Assembly (NCBI GenBank): GCA_016928235.1
Contig: JAFGLD010000001.1
Location: 1-40,209 of the forward strand
Reading direction: 5' to 3'
Length of the DNA stretch: 40,209 nt
Source: Anaerolineae bacterium
Lineage (GTDB): Bacteria > Chloroflexota > Anaerolineae > Aggregatilineales > UBA3940
A model generated the notes under the pieces. That model was not told the origin of the DNA, made no database searches, and saw nothing but the letters and a program-made list of their open reading frames with translations. Shown piece by piece: positions 1-7,518 of the stretch; position 1 is the stretch's first letter, and the number at the start of each line of letters is the position of its first letter. The position numbers were made by a program, and so were the translations under genes.

Positions 1-72
1 ACCCATAGTGAGAGCATGATCTATCTGGCATCCATTCATCGCCTGTTGAAGCGTCTTGCGCCTGCCACATAA
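1..72 (+). CDS. IS5-like transposase, C-terminal end (partial)
   Basis: The window opens inside a reading frame whose first 23 codons end at the TAA at 70-72. The visible peptide contains ESMIYLASIHRLLKRLAP, which resembles the usual C-terminus of IS5-type DDE transposases (a SEAMIYLAMIRLMLRRL-like tail). This is my recognition of the tail, not a search result. A matching element end follows 37 bp downstream at 109-125, as expected for the right end of an insertion sequence. The catalytic part lies outside the window, so intactness cannot be judged. Confidence 0.55.
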   Translation, partial: THSESMIYLASIHRLLKRLAPAT

Positions 73-108
73 GGCTATCATGAGGCTTCACTCTTTATCA
101 AATGGCTT

Positions 109-125
109 CTTAAGTTGACAGTTAT
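109..125. repeat. Terminal inverted repeat, right end of the IS5-like element
   Basis: CTTAAGTTGACAGTTAT lies just after the transposase stop codon. Its reverse complement ATAACTGTCAACTTAAG matches the ends of two short elements in this window (280-418 and 27927-28051), which have ATARGTGTCAACTTAAG-like termini. Position and similarity suggest this is the outer right end of the insertion sequence. No clear target duplication can be assigned because the left end is outside the window. Confidence 0.5.
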
Positions 126-245
126 GGCCGACTCACTATTCCGATATCATACCTCTCAACTGTCTACTCACTCGAAACACAACGACTTCTTCGCATTCTT
201 GCGCGAGCAAAAGCAGACGGGGTCACCTTGTGACGCGCCGATTCT

Positions 246-271
246 GTTATTCCCGTTTTCGAGGGAATGAC
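246..271. repeat. ATTCCC/GGGAAT palindrome
   Basis: An imperfect hairpin with arms ATTCCC (249-254) and GGGAAT (263-268), in the context GTTATTCCC ... GGGAATGAC. A better-conserved copy lies at 27974-27999. The core resembles the widespread ATTCCC-N-GGGAAT small repeat type. It lies between two copies of the TGTCAACTTA terminal repeat. Confidence 0.5.
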
Positions 272-279
272 AACACACC

Positions 280-418
280 ATCAGTGTCAACTTAAGGTCA
301 ATTCCCATGTCTGGACTTCACAATACTTTGTCGAACAAAGAGGAACTGGTAGACAGGAAAAAGATCATGATGTTTTTCAAAACAGATCACGATCTGTTTT
401 GTCTAAGTTGACGCTTAT
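280..418. mobile_element. Short non-coding element with IS5-like termini (MITE-like)
   Basis: The left end ATCAGTGTCAACTTAAG (280-296) and the right end TCTAAGTTGACGCTTAT (402-418) are imperfect inverted copies of the terminal repeat at 109-125. The 139-bp span has no plausible gene. It contains a perfect palindrome, CAAAACAGATC (378-388) and GATCTGTTTTG (391-401), separated by 2 bases. The right end overlaps the last codons of the galactokinase-like gene, and the TAA stop of that gene (415-417) lies inside the terminal repeat. No convincing target duplication was found. Confidence 0.5.
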
Positions 419-1617
419 GATTCTGATATTACCTGTGCGCCATCGGCCGCTTCTACGCGGTAGATGGTCGGCGTGAGACCAGCTTGCGCCTGATAATGCT
501 GATCGAGATGCTCGATGAAAGCATCGCAGCTGTCAGCCTTAGCCAGGAAAATCATACACCCTGCCCACCCCGCGCCGACAGGCCGACCGCCCAATCGGGC
601 CGGATGTCCCTGCGAGGCCTCCCACATGGCATCGAGTTGTGGCCCGCTGGCCTCGAACAGGTCACGGGTGCTGAGATATGACTCATCCATCAAGCGGCCC
701 AGCGCGGCTGTATCGCCGTTACGCAGCGCGGCAGCGGCGGCCCGGACCCGTCCGTTTTCGGCAATGATGTGAGCAGCCCGGCGGCGCGGCTGCTCAGGAA
801 TCACATCCTTGTGTGTCTCGAACTGTTCGGGTGATACATCACGCAGCGCCTTGATGTCGGGCAACCTGGCTTGCAGTGCCTGCAACGACTCTTCACAATC
901 CGCTCGACGCTCGTTGTAGTGGCTCTCGGTCAGCGCGCGGCTCGTTCCGGTATCGGCGATGATCAGCGTCACATCGTCAGACAAGGGAACAGCTTCCCAT
1001 TCCAATGTACGACAATCGAATAAGAGGGCATGCCCGGCCTGGCCAAATAAACACGCAAACTGATCCATCAGCCCGGAATTGACACCCACATAGGCATTTT
1101 CGGCTCGCTGACAGTGCTGAGCCAATGCCATTCGATCCACCTCCCAGCCGGTAATATGCGACCAGGCCAGGCCATAAGCCACTTCGACAGCGGCTGAGGA
1201 GGAAAGTCCTGCGCCAATCGGGATGTCACCCGACAGCGCGATCTGGCTGCCGGGGGTCGCCAAACCAGCCTCCTGCAAACTCCAGGCCACCCCGGCAGCG
1301 AAGCGAGCCCACCCCGGCAGATCCTGGCCGGAAAGCGTCTTGCGAGCATCGAGATCGGTCAGGCGAAAAGCAACCTGCTCGCCCATATCAACCGCGTAGA
1401 CGGTCACCAGAGGTGTCGGCAATGTCTTGACAGCCAGCCAGGCTGAGCGATTGATCGCAGCCGGTAGAACCCAGCCTTCGTTATAATCCGTATGTGTACC
1501 GATCAGATCAACCCGCCCCGGTGAGCGAACCAGGAAATCCGGCTCACTATGAAAAGTTGCCTCAAATACATTGGCTAATTCTCGAAGCGATGACTTCACG
1601 AGAGGCTTGGTTGGCAT
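415..1617 (-). CDS. galK: Galactokinase-like GHMP sugar kinase
   Basis: This 400-residue protein has the GHMP kinase order: GRVDLIGTHTDYN (34-46), the ATP-loop motif PIGAGLSSSAA (133-143), GLMDQF with the expected catalytic Asp at 185, and the C-terminal motif GAGWAGC (348-354). Galactokinases phosphorylate galactose at C1 for the Leloir pathway. Two signature positions differ from the usual galactokinase: the Glu of GEHTDYN is Thr, and GGFGGC is GAGWAGC, so the substrate may be another sugar. It is the last gene of a minus-strand run, 14 bp after the methyltransferase gene. Its stop codon lies in a repeat terminus. The fold is certain and the substrate is not. Confidence 0.85.
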   Translation of the reverse strand: MPTKPLVKSSLRELANVFEATFHSEPDFLVRSPGRVDLIGTHTDYNEGWVLPAAINRSAWLAVKTLPTPLVTVYAVDMGEQVAFRLTDLDARKTLSGQDLPGWARFAAGVAWSLQEAGLATPGSQIALSGDIPIGAGLSSSAAVEVAYGLAWSHITGWEVDRMALAQHCQRAENAYVGVNSGLMDQFACLFGQAGHALLFDCRTLEWEAVPLSDDVTLIIADTGTSRALTESHYNERRADCEESLQALQARLPDIKALRDVSPEQFETHKDVIPEQPRRRAAHIIAENGRVRAAAAALRNGDTAALGRLMDESYLSTRDLFEASGPQLDAMWEASQGHPARLGGRPVGAGWAGCMIFLAKADSCDAFIEHLDQHYQAQAGLTPTIYRVEAADGAQVISES

Positions 1618-1631
1618 AGCAAGACTTCTCC

Positions 1632-2288
1632 TTACAATCGAATAGCGGCGACGATGCCGTCGCCGACAGGGATAATAGTTCCCAGCAGACGTTTGTCATT
1701 GGCTACTGAGTGGGTGAAAGACAATAAGCTTTGTAGCTGACGCTCGTCGCGCTGCACGGCGCCCACAACCGCGCCGCCCCAAAAAGCATTGTGAGCCATG
1801 ATCAGGCCGCCCGAACGGATATGGTCGATCGACCACTCCAGGTAAGCCGGGTAATCGTCTTTGGGAGCATCCATGAAGATTGCATCGAAGGGGCCCTGGG
1901 GAGCTATTGACCTCAGACTTTCCCTTGCCGGCCCATCCAGCACTTCGATGCGCCCGCCCAGGCCAACCCTCTTGAAGAACTCGCGCGCTAATTGAGCTCG
2001 CTCCGGATCGCTCTCCATGGTGATCAGCCGTCCGTTTGGCGACAACGCGCGAACCAGCCAGACGCTGCTATAGCCGGCAAGTGTGCCGATCTCGATCACG
2101 CGCCGGGCCCCAATGGCCGTCAGAAGAAATTGGAGCATATGCCCCTCTTCGGGCCGGATGTGAATCTGAGGTAATCCGCGGGCCTGACTTTCAAACTGGA
2201 TACTGTCCAGAATATCGTCTTCAGACGCAAATAGATCGCGCGTGTACCGATCAAGAGCGTCCTGGGTGGCTTCGTTCCAACGAGACAT
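1632..2288 (-). CDS. SAM-dependent O-methyltransferase (caffeoyl-CoA OMT-like family)
   Basis: A 218-residue class I methyltransferase. The SAM-binding motif EIGTLAGYS is at 66-74 and FDAIFMDAPKDDYPAY at 134-149 carries the family's metal and base residues (Asp 140, Lys 143). In the usual family a DN pair precedes the LWxG block. Here that block reads AHNAFWGGAV, so the Asp is replaced by His and metal binding may differ. The length is normal for the family. The substrate cannot be told from sequence; related enzymes act on catechols and hydroxylated small molecules. It sits 9 bp after the P-loop ATPase gene and 14 bp before the kinase gene, so all three are probably one transcript. Confidence 0.85.
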   Translation of the reverse strand: MSRWNEATQDALDRYTRDLFASEDDILDSIQFESQARGLPQIHIRPEEGHMLQFLLTAIGARRVIEIGTLAGYSSVWLVRALSPNGRLITMESDPERAQLAREFFKRVGLGGRIEVLDGPARESLRSIAPQGPFDAIFMDAPKDDYPAYLEWSIDHIRSGGLIMAHNAFWGGAVVGAVQRDERQLQSLLSFTHSVANDKRLLGTIIPVGDGIVAAIRL

Positions 2289-2297
2289 TGTGACGGC

Positions 2298-4259
2298 TTA
2301 TGCTTTGAGCAGCGGTCGCAAGATCAATCGCAGCCAGGCTTGTGTGATATCTGTCTTGGGCATTCCGATCATGACCTGGTTCAGCAGCACCACGCCATCC
2401 TGATCGCCCCGAGCACCCCACCCTGCGCGAGCTGATTCCAGATGAGGGTAAGCTTCCTCCTGATCGCCATCGTAGAAAAGCACCATGCCCAACACACCGC
2501 GCATCAGAGTGCGAGCCGAGCCAAACCCCACTGTATCGCCCAGTTTGCCCAGCGAGTCACGGCAGTGGCGGATTGCCTCATAGCTGCGGCCAACCAGAGC
2601 CATTCCCCACACCAAACCCGCCTCGACGCGCCAGCGCAGATCTTCCTGCTCGTTGAGCATTAAAGTTGTCAGCGCGCGTTCCAGGACATTGGTGGCTCGC
2701 TTGGGATCAACAGCCAATAGGACCAGGCCCAATTTACCCAACAGCGTCAATGGCGCAACAGTCGGGCCAAGCTGGCTGTATGTTTCGGCCGCCTTGACGT
2801 AGCGTCCGGCCGCCGCATGTGCATCTCCCAACCCTTCGGCCCATTCGGCCTGCTTGATCGCCATGTCGGGATCACGGGAAGCCACATCGATCCCCAATTG
2901 GTAGAGATGAAACACCCGATCCTGATCACTGGCGGACAGCGCCTGATTGAGTGCCACCTCGATCACCGGGAGTGCCTGTCCAATCTTTCCGGCTTTGAGA
3001 TAGTGGTAGACGGCATAATCGGTGCGCAGCCTCCACCCTATCCGTGGAGCAGCATAGTAGTCTCCTGCCTTCAAGTGCAGATTCTGGCGCTCCTCGGCCG
3101 GCAGACTCTCGTAAATAGCCGATTGTTTCAATCGATGTGTAAACCGGTAGATGGACGCTCGATGCTGACCGGATTGCTCCAACCAGCCGCTTTGAGTCAA
3201 GGCAAAGAGGCACTCCAATGGGACATCGGCCTGTGTCTCTTCGAGCAGCGCGGCTAACGCGCCGACGCGGAAGCCATTGCCCAACACAGAGGCGCGCAAA
3301 AGTGCTTCCCGTTGGATGTCGGTCAGCCGGCCGGCCCTGCCCCGCAGCAAGCTAACGAGCGATGTAAAGTCATCGTGCTCGTCGAGGATCAGAGCGGCTT
3401 CCCCGCCGATCTCCGGTTGTGCAATACGCTCGCTGGCCTGCAAGTTCTCGATGAGCATTTGGATAAAAAGAGGGTGCCCATTGGTAGTCGACCATACCAT
3501 GCCTGCCAGAGCGGGCGAGATGCTTTTGGCGTTCAAGACCTCGGCGCCCAACATGAGCGTCTCTTTGCGCCGCAGGTTGACCAGCTCGATGGTTTTTTTG
3601 CTGAAGACATCACGAAGCTCTCTGGGAGCATCTGGGACAAACGTTGCCATCACCAATACAGGGATCACTTCAGGCTGTTCCAGGAGACGGAGAATAACCG
3701 CTCGCGCTGGAGCGCCAGCCTCATCCAGATCATCGAAGATCAAACACAGACCAGGCTGTTCTTCGGTCAATCTTCCCAGGAGCTTATCGAATACCTCGCA
3801 CAAAATGCCACAACCCAACACATCAGCTATGCTGTCGTCGCTATCCGTGGGATTGATCGGGCCGGTGTCAGTTGGCAAGGGGAGATTTAGCAAGCCGGCG
3901 AAAACGGTGGCGATGTCTGCCAGGCCCAGATCGGCAAGTGTCTGTATTAAGATTGCTGCCTGTTCCTGTCGGGGCAAAGTTGCATCGATGCCCAACAAGC
4001 CTCGCGACAGCTCAGCGAGAGGGATGTGTGGACGGTACAGACTGCCTCGACACGAGATCAAGAGGGCCTTCGCGCCCATTGGCCTGGCACGCATGGCCAC
4101 TTCCTGAGCCAACCGCGTCTTGCCGATACCACTTTCCGAGACAACTGCCAGCTTGCCTCCCCGCCCCCTCAAAGCTTTTTGCAATTGTTCCAGAATAAGC
4201 TTGACTTCGGATTCTCGCCCCAACAACGTTCTGAGTGTCTCCAGCTCGCGCTCAACCAT
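2298..4259 (-). CDS. P-loop ATPase with TPR-like C-terminal region (MalT/LuxR-type without HTH)
   Basis: A 653-residue protein that begins with an AAA/STAND-type ATPase. The P-loop reads SESGIGKT (41-48), in which the first Gly of GxxxxGKT is Ser, and Walker B is LIFDDLDE (173-180). The middle resembles the winged-helix and linker region of MalT-like ATPases. The C-terminal half is Ala/Leu-rich helical repeats like TPRs. Relatives usually end in a LuxR DNA-binding helix-turn-helix, which is absent: the protein ends in a Leu/Arg-rich tail. It is probably a signalling ATPase or scaffold and heads a three-gene run. The ligand is unknown. Confidence 0.7.
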   Translation of the reverse strand: MVERELETLRTLLGRESEVKLILEQLQKALRGRGGKLAVVSESGIGKTRLAQEVAMRARPMGAKALLISCRGSLYRPHIPLAELSRGLLGIDATLPRQEQAAILIQTLADLGLADIATVFAGLLNLPLPTDTGPINPTDSDDSIADVLGCGILCEVFDKLLGRLTEEQPGLCLIFDDLDEAGAPARAVILRLLEQPEVIPVLVMATFVPDAPRELRDVFSKKTIELVNLRRKETLMLGAEVLNAKSISPALAGMVWSTTNGHPLFIQMLIENLQASERIAQPEIGGEAALILDEHDDFTSLVSLLRGRAGRLTDIQREALLRASVLGNGFRVGALAALLEETQADVPLECLFALTQSGWLEQSGQHRASIYRFTHRLKQSAIYESLPAEERQNLHLKAGDYYAAPRIGWRLRTDYAVYHYLKAGKIGQALPVIEVALNQALSASDQDRVFHLYQLGIDVASRDPDMAIKQAEWAEGLGDAHAAAGRYVKAAETYSQLGPTVAPLTLLGKLGLVLLAVDPKRATNVLERALTTLMLNEQEDLRWRVEAGLVWGMALVGRSYEAIRHCRDSLGKLGDTVGFGSARTLMRGVLGMVLFYDGDQEEAYPHLESARAGWGARGDQDGVVLLNQVMIGMPKTDITQAWLRLILRPLLKA

Positions 4260-4404
4260 ATCGAATCTTTCCCATCATATCCGGCGAATGGCAGGCAACT
4301 AATCGTAAGCAACTCGTGTGTGATAGAATACCCCTTCTCGGAATTGTACGCTATTTTCATCGTTCAGTACGTCCGGCCGGATGACAATGCTGTCGAAGGA
4401 TAAT

Positions 4405-4433
4405 TTGCCCCTTGCCGGGCGCCGATATATAAT
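4405..4433 (+). promoter_or_regulatory. Promoter of the cobalamin uptake operon
   Basis: A -35 box TTGCCC (4405-4410) is separated by exactly 17 bases from a consensus -10 box TATAAT (4428-4433). It lies just upstream of the riboswitch, giving an expected transcript start near 4440, about 13 bases before the first aptamer stem. Confidence 0.65.
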
Positions 4434-4452
4434 GCTGGCTCAGAAGACACCT

Positions 4453-4609
4453 TACCAAGTTCATAGCTCGCTGAGACGAATCAAGTGCCTTTCCCCCGGA
4501 TGGGAAGGCTTAAAGGCGAAGCCGGTGACTGGGAGCTTATCTCCAGGAGTCCGGCGCTGTCCCGCAACTGTAATCCACGCCCGTGGAAAGCCAGGACGAC
4601 CACTTGGTA
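4453..4609 (+). ncRNA. Cobalamin riboswitch
   Basis: The region has the hallmarks of an AdoCbl/cobalamin aptamer. The core CCGGCGCTGTCCCGCAACTG is at 4551-4570, preceded by GAAGCCGGTGA. The B12-box-like AAAGCCAGGACGACC is at 4587-4601. A closing stem P1 is formed by TACCAAGT (4453-4460) and ACTTGGTA (4602-4609), 8 perfect pairs. An extra hairpin (4529-4546) is inserted between GGTGA and the CCGGC arm. It lies between a good promoter and btuF, so cobalamin should repress the btuFCD-cobO-cobT transcript. Confidence 0.93.
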
Positions 4610-4647
4610 TCGTGTACAATCATATCCTTCGAGGAAAGGGAAGAAAG

Positions 4648-5715
4648 ATGAAGTCATTTGGTTACCCTGCCCGCAAGGCAGGGTTTTTGTTTTCTACGAT
4701 TCGGCAAAATCTATTCATGATCATCTGCCTGGTGTTGGCCGTCATAGTGTTGTTGAGTGCCTGCTCTACAGTGGAAAGCGCACCGCCGCCCTCTGCTACA
4801 GATTTACCTGCGACTGTTGAACTCACCGAGGCGCCAGTTGTCGTCGAGCTTCCCGCCACGCAGGAGCCCGACCTCTACCCGTTCACCTACCAAGACGCCT
4901 TAGGTCGCAGCGTCACCATCGACGCATGCCCCGAACGCATCATATCGCTCGCGCCGTCGATCACCGAGATGCTGTACGCTATCGGGGCGGGAGAGCAGGT
5001 TGTCGGGCGCACCGACTATGACAACTATCCGCCGGAGGTCGAGGAAGTACCGGTCGTCGGTGGCTTCGATTCTGCATCGATCAGCGTCGAAACGATTCTG
5101 AATCTGGAGCCTGACCTGGTCATCGGTGGATCGGTCCACCATGCCGATCTGGCCAAGACGCTGGAAGATGCAGGAATCACAGTTATTGTTGTAGAACCGG
5201 AAAGCATCGCCGCGATCATCGAGACCATGCAGACGCTGGGCGCGATCACCGGACACGGGGATGAGGCAGATGCAGCCGTTGCCGGCATGCAAATGCGCAT
5301 CAATGCCGTGACGGAGAAGATTGCCACCATCCCGGAGAACGATCGACCGCTGGTCTTTTACGAAGTCTGGCACGAGCCGCTGATGACCGCGTCGAACCAA
5401 ACCTTCATCGGGGAGCTGATCACGCTGGCCGGCGGTATCAACATCTTTAGCGATCTGGAAGAAGCCTATCCAACCATCAGCGCGGAGGAGATCATCGAGC
5501 AAAACCCTGATGTGATCCTGGGCCCCAGTAGTCACGGCGACCAACTGATCGCCGAGATGATCGCCGCGCGGCCCGGCTGGGCGAGTCTGGCTGCCGTACA
5601 GGATGAGGCCATCTACATCGTCGATGGCGATATCATCTCCCGCGCCGGGCCGCGCGTCGTCGATGCATTAGAGGCGATAGCTATGGCACTTTACCCGGAA
5701 TTGTTCGATGCATAA
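4648..5715 (+). CDS. btuF: Cobalamin ABC transporter substrate-binding lipoprotein
   Basis: This 355-residue protein (from ATG 4648) has a lipoprotein signal with lipobox LLSAC (Cys 39), a Pro/Thr-rich linker, then a BtuF/FecB-type binding domain (ERIISLAPSITEMLYAIGAG; late in the domain an EEII-NPDVILGP stretch). It captures corrinoid outside the membrane and delivers it to BtuCD. The riboswitch upstream supports cobalamin as substrate. The start has a strong Shine-Dalgarno (GAGGAAAGGG, 4631-4640). The frame is open further upstream into the aptamer, but that part is not coding. TTG 4687 or ATG 4717 are alternatives that would clear the terminator. The stop overlaps btuC by 8 bp. Confidence 0.92.
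   Translation: MKSFGYPARKAGFLFSTIRQNLFMIICLVLAVIVLLSACSTVESAPPPSATDLPATVELTEAPVVVELPATQEPDLYPFTYQDALGRSVTIDACPERIISLAPSITEMLYAIGAGEQVVGRTDYDNYPPEVEEVPVVGGFDSASISVETILNLEPDLVIGGSVHHADLAKTLEDAGITVIVVEPESIAAIIETMQTLGAITGHGDEADAAVAGMQMRINAVTEKIATIPENDRPLVFYEVWHEPLMTASNQTFIGELITLAGGINIFSDLEEAYPTISAEEIIEQNPDVILGPSSHGDQLIAEMIAARPGWASLAAVQDEAIYIVDGDIISRAGPRVVDALEAIAMALYPELFDA
4664..4693 (+). terminator. Intrinsic terminator of the riboswitch, overlapping btuF codons
   Basis: An 8-bp perfect stem, ACCCTGCC (4664-4671) and GGCAGGGT (4677-4684), has a five-base loop and is followed by TTTTGTTTTC. It is a classic Rho-independent terminator 55 bases after the aptamer, so it is the likely expression platform. 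It lies within codons 6-15 of btuF as called from the ATG with the best ribosome-binding site, so either translation passes through it or the true start is further downstream. Confidence 0.75.
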
Positions 5716-6715
5716 ACTGCCGTCCTTGAAACGCGCCGGTCTGGTCTACCCAATCCTGGGGCTGGCGTTGATCATGGGACTGGTTGTAAGCCTGGGGGTG
5801 GGCGCTGTGCCGCTCACCCCTGGTGAGGTACTGGCGGCCCTATCGGGCAGCCCACTGAAAGCTTCGCACCAGGCCATCGTCTGGGATTTTCGATTGGCGA
5901 GAGTCTTGCTGGCGGGTCTGTGCGGCGCAGCGCTGGCCTCAGCGGGCGCGGGCTTCCAGGGCCTATTTCGCAATCCCCTGGCCGACCCCTTCGTGGTGGG
6001 AGCATCGGGCGGCGCGGCGCTCGGCGCGACGCTGGCAATCGTCCTGGGCAGCCGGGGGCCCATCATCCCGGTTGGCATAGCGGGTTTCATCGGCGCGCTG
6101 TGCGCGGTGCTGCTGGTCTATTCGCTGTCCGAGATCAGCGGCTATGGCTCGGTTGCCTCGCTGCTGCTGGTTGGGGCATCCCTCAGCACCATGTTTTCCG
6201 CGCTGGTGTCGCTGCTGATGATGCTCAAGAGCGATTCATTGCATGAGGTTTTTGCCTGGCTGCTGGGCGGCTTTTCCGGCCGGAGCTGGCCGCAACTGGG
6301 TCAGGCACTGCTGGCAGCGCCCATCGGCATGATCGTAATGTGGCTGATGGCCCGCCCGCTCGACGCGCTGGCTGCCGGAGAAGAGAGCGCCCAGGCATTA
6401 GGCCTCAACCTGCGCCGGTCACGGTTGGTGATCATCGCCGGAGCCAGCCTGGCGACAGCCGCAGCAGTTGCCGCAGGAGGGATCATTGGCTTTGTCGGGC
6501 TGATAGCGCCCCACCTGGCCCGGCCGTTGGTCGGCGCAAGCCACGCCCGGCTGATCCCGGCATCGGCGCTGATCGGCAGTCTGCTGCTTCTTTTTGCCGA
6601 TGGGCTGGCGCGCACGCTGGCGCCTCCCCTCGAGCTGCCCGTCGGCATCTTTACGGCATTGTTGGGAGGGCCATTCTTTCTGGTTCTCCTGTGGAAAGGA
6701 GGACGCTCCCGATGA
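5708..6715 (+). CDS. btuC: Cobalamin ABC transporter permease (FecCD family)
   Basis: A 335-residue, strongly hydrophobic protein with the FecCD/BtuC pattern of about ten membrane helices. Family hallmarks visible are RLARVLLAGLCGAALASAGA near the N-terminus, FRNPLADPFVVGASGGAALG, and the coupling region with GFVGLIAPHLARPLVG. It forms the membrane channel for corrinoid import with BtuD. It overlaps both neighbours (8 bp with btuF and 4 bp, ATGA, with btuD), so the three are translationally coupled. Confidence 0.93.
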   Translation: MHKLPSLKRAGLVYPILGLALIMGLVVSLGVGAVPLTPGEVLAALSGSPLKASHQAIVWDFRLARVLLAGLCGAALASAGAGFQGLFRNPLADPFVVGASGGAALGATLAIVLGSRGPIIPVGIAGFIGALCAVLLVYSLSEISGYGSVASLLLVGASLSTMFSALVSLLMMLKSDSLHEVFAWLLGGFSGRSWPQLGQALLAAPIGMIVMWLMARPLDALAAGEESAQALGLNLRRSRLVIIAGASLATAAAVAAGGIIGFVGLIAPHLARPLVGASHARLIPASALIGSLLLLFADGLARTLAPPLELPVGIFTALLGGPFFLVLLWKGGRSR

Positions 6716-7497
6716 CTCTCATCGAAGCACAACAACTGGCATTAGGTTATAACGGCCATACGGTCGTCGATCATCTGGATCTGACTGCTTGTCCGGGTGA
6801 GCTGGTCGGGCTGATCGGGCCGAACGGCGCCGGCAAGACGACAGTTCTGCGCGCGCTGGCCGGCCTGCTCGATCCGCGCCGTGGCAGTGTCCTGCTCGAC
6901 GATCACAGCGTTGATGCTCTGTCGTCTGCCGCCCGGGCGCGCTGCATCGGGTTGATCCCACAGGGCGAGACCTATACCTGGCCGCTCAAGGTAGAGGAAT
7001 TGGTACTCCTGGGCCGCGCGCCGCACCGAGGGTGGCTGCTGCCGATGTCCCATCACGATCACGCGGTAGTCGATCAGGCAATGGCGTTGACACAACTGGT
7101 AGAGCTGCGACAAAGACCCATCGACAAGCTGTCGGGCGGCGAGCGCCAGCGGGTGATGATCGCCCGGGCGCTGGCACAAGAGCCCCAGGTACTCCTGCTC
7201 GATGAGCCGACCGCCAATCTCGATGTTCACCACCAGCTCCGGCTGCTCGATTTAGTGCGGGGGTTGGTCGATACGCGAAAGCTGACGGCCATCGTCGCTA
7301 TCCATGATCTGGCCCTGGCAGCCCGTTACTGTGATCGGCTGATACTGCTGCACCAGAAACACGGCTATGCCGTTGGTAAGCCGGAAGAAGTGTTGACGCC
7401 GGAAAACCTGCGGACGGTTTTCGACATCGACGCGGAATTGTATCGAGACCCTCGTGGCGAGTGGGCGCTGTGTGTTCATGCTGACGAGAGAGGCTGA
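6712..7497 (+). CDS. btuD: Cobalamin ABC transporter ATP-binding protein
   Basis: A 261-residue ABC ATPase: Walker A GPNGAGKTT (36-44), signature LSGGERQ (140-146), Walker B LLLDEPT (161-167) and an H-loop in AIVAIHDL. The type is the FepC/BtuD branch that powers FecCD permeases. The start ATG 6712 overlaps the btuC stop (ATGA) and has AAAGGAGG upstream. A longer open frame from 6340 is only an overlap with btuC. Cytoplasmic face of the membrane. Confidence 0.93.
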   Translation: MTLIEAQQLALGYNGHTVVDHLDLTACPGELVGLIGPNGAGKTTVLRALAGLLDPRRGSVLLDDHSVDALSSAARARCIGLIPQGETYTWPLKVEELVLLGRAPHRGWLLPMSHHDHAVVDQAMALTQLVELRQRPIDKLSGGERQRVMIARALAQEPQVLLLDEPTANLDVHHQLRLLDLVRGLVDTRKLTAIVAIHDLALAARYCDRLILLHQKHGYAVGKPEEVLTPENLRTVFDIDAELYRDPRGEWALCVHADERG

Positions 7498-7518
7498 TTC
7501 ACCGTAGAGAAAAGAGAG

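Noticed and set aside
378..401. Intrinsic terminator for galK
   Set aside because: The palindrome is perfect but on the minus strand it is followed by AAAAAC rather than a T-tract, and it lies within a mobile element, so I list it only as part of that element.
2817..4107. Plus-strand ORFs opposite the P-loop ATPase gene
   Set aside because: They overlap a gene with clear ATPase motifs and have no recognisable product.
4381..4647. N-terminal extension of btuF upstream of 4648
   Set aside because: This stretch is the riboswitch and its promoter; the structured RNA explains the sequence.
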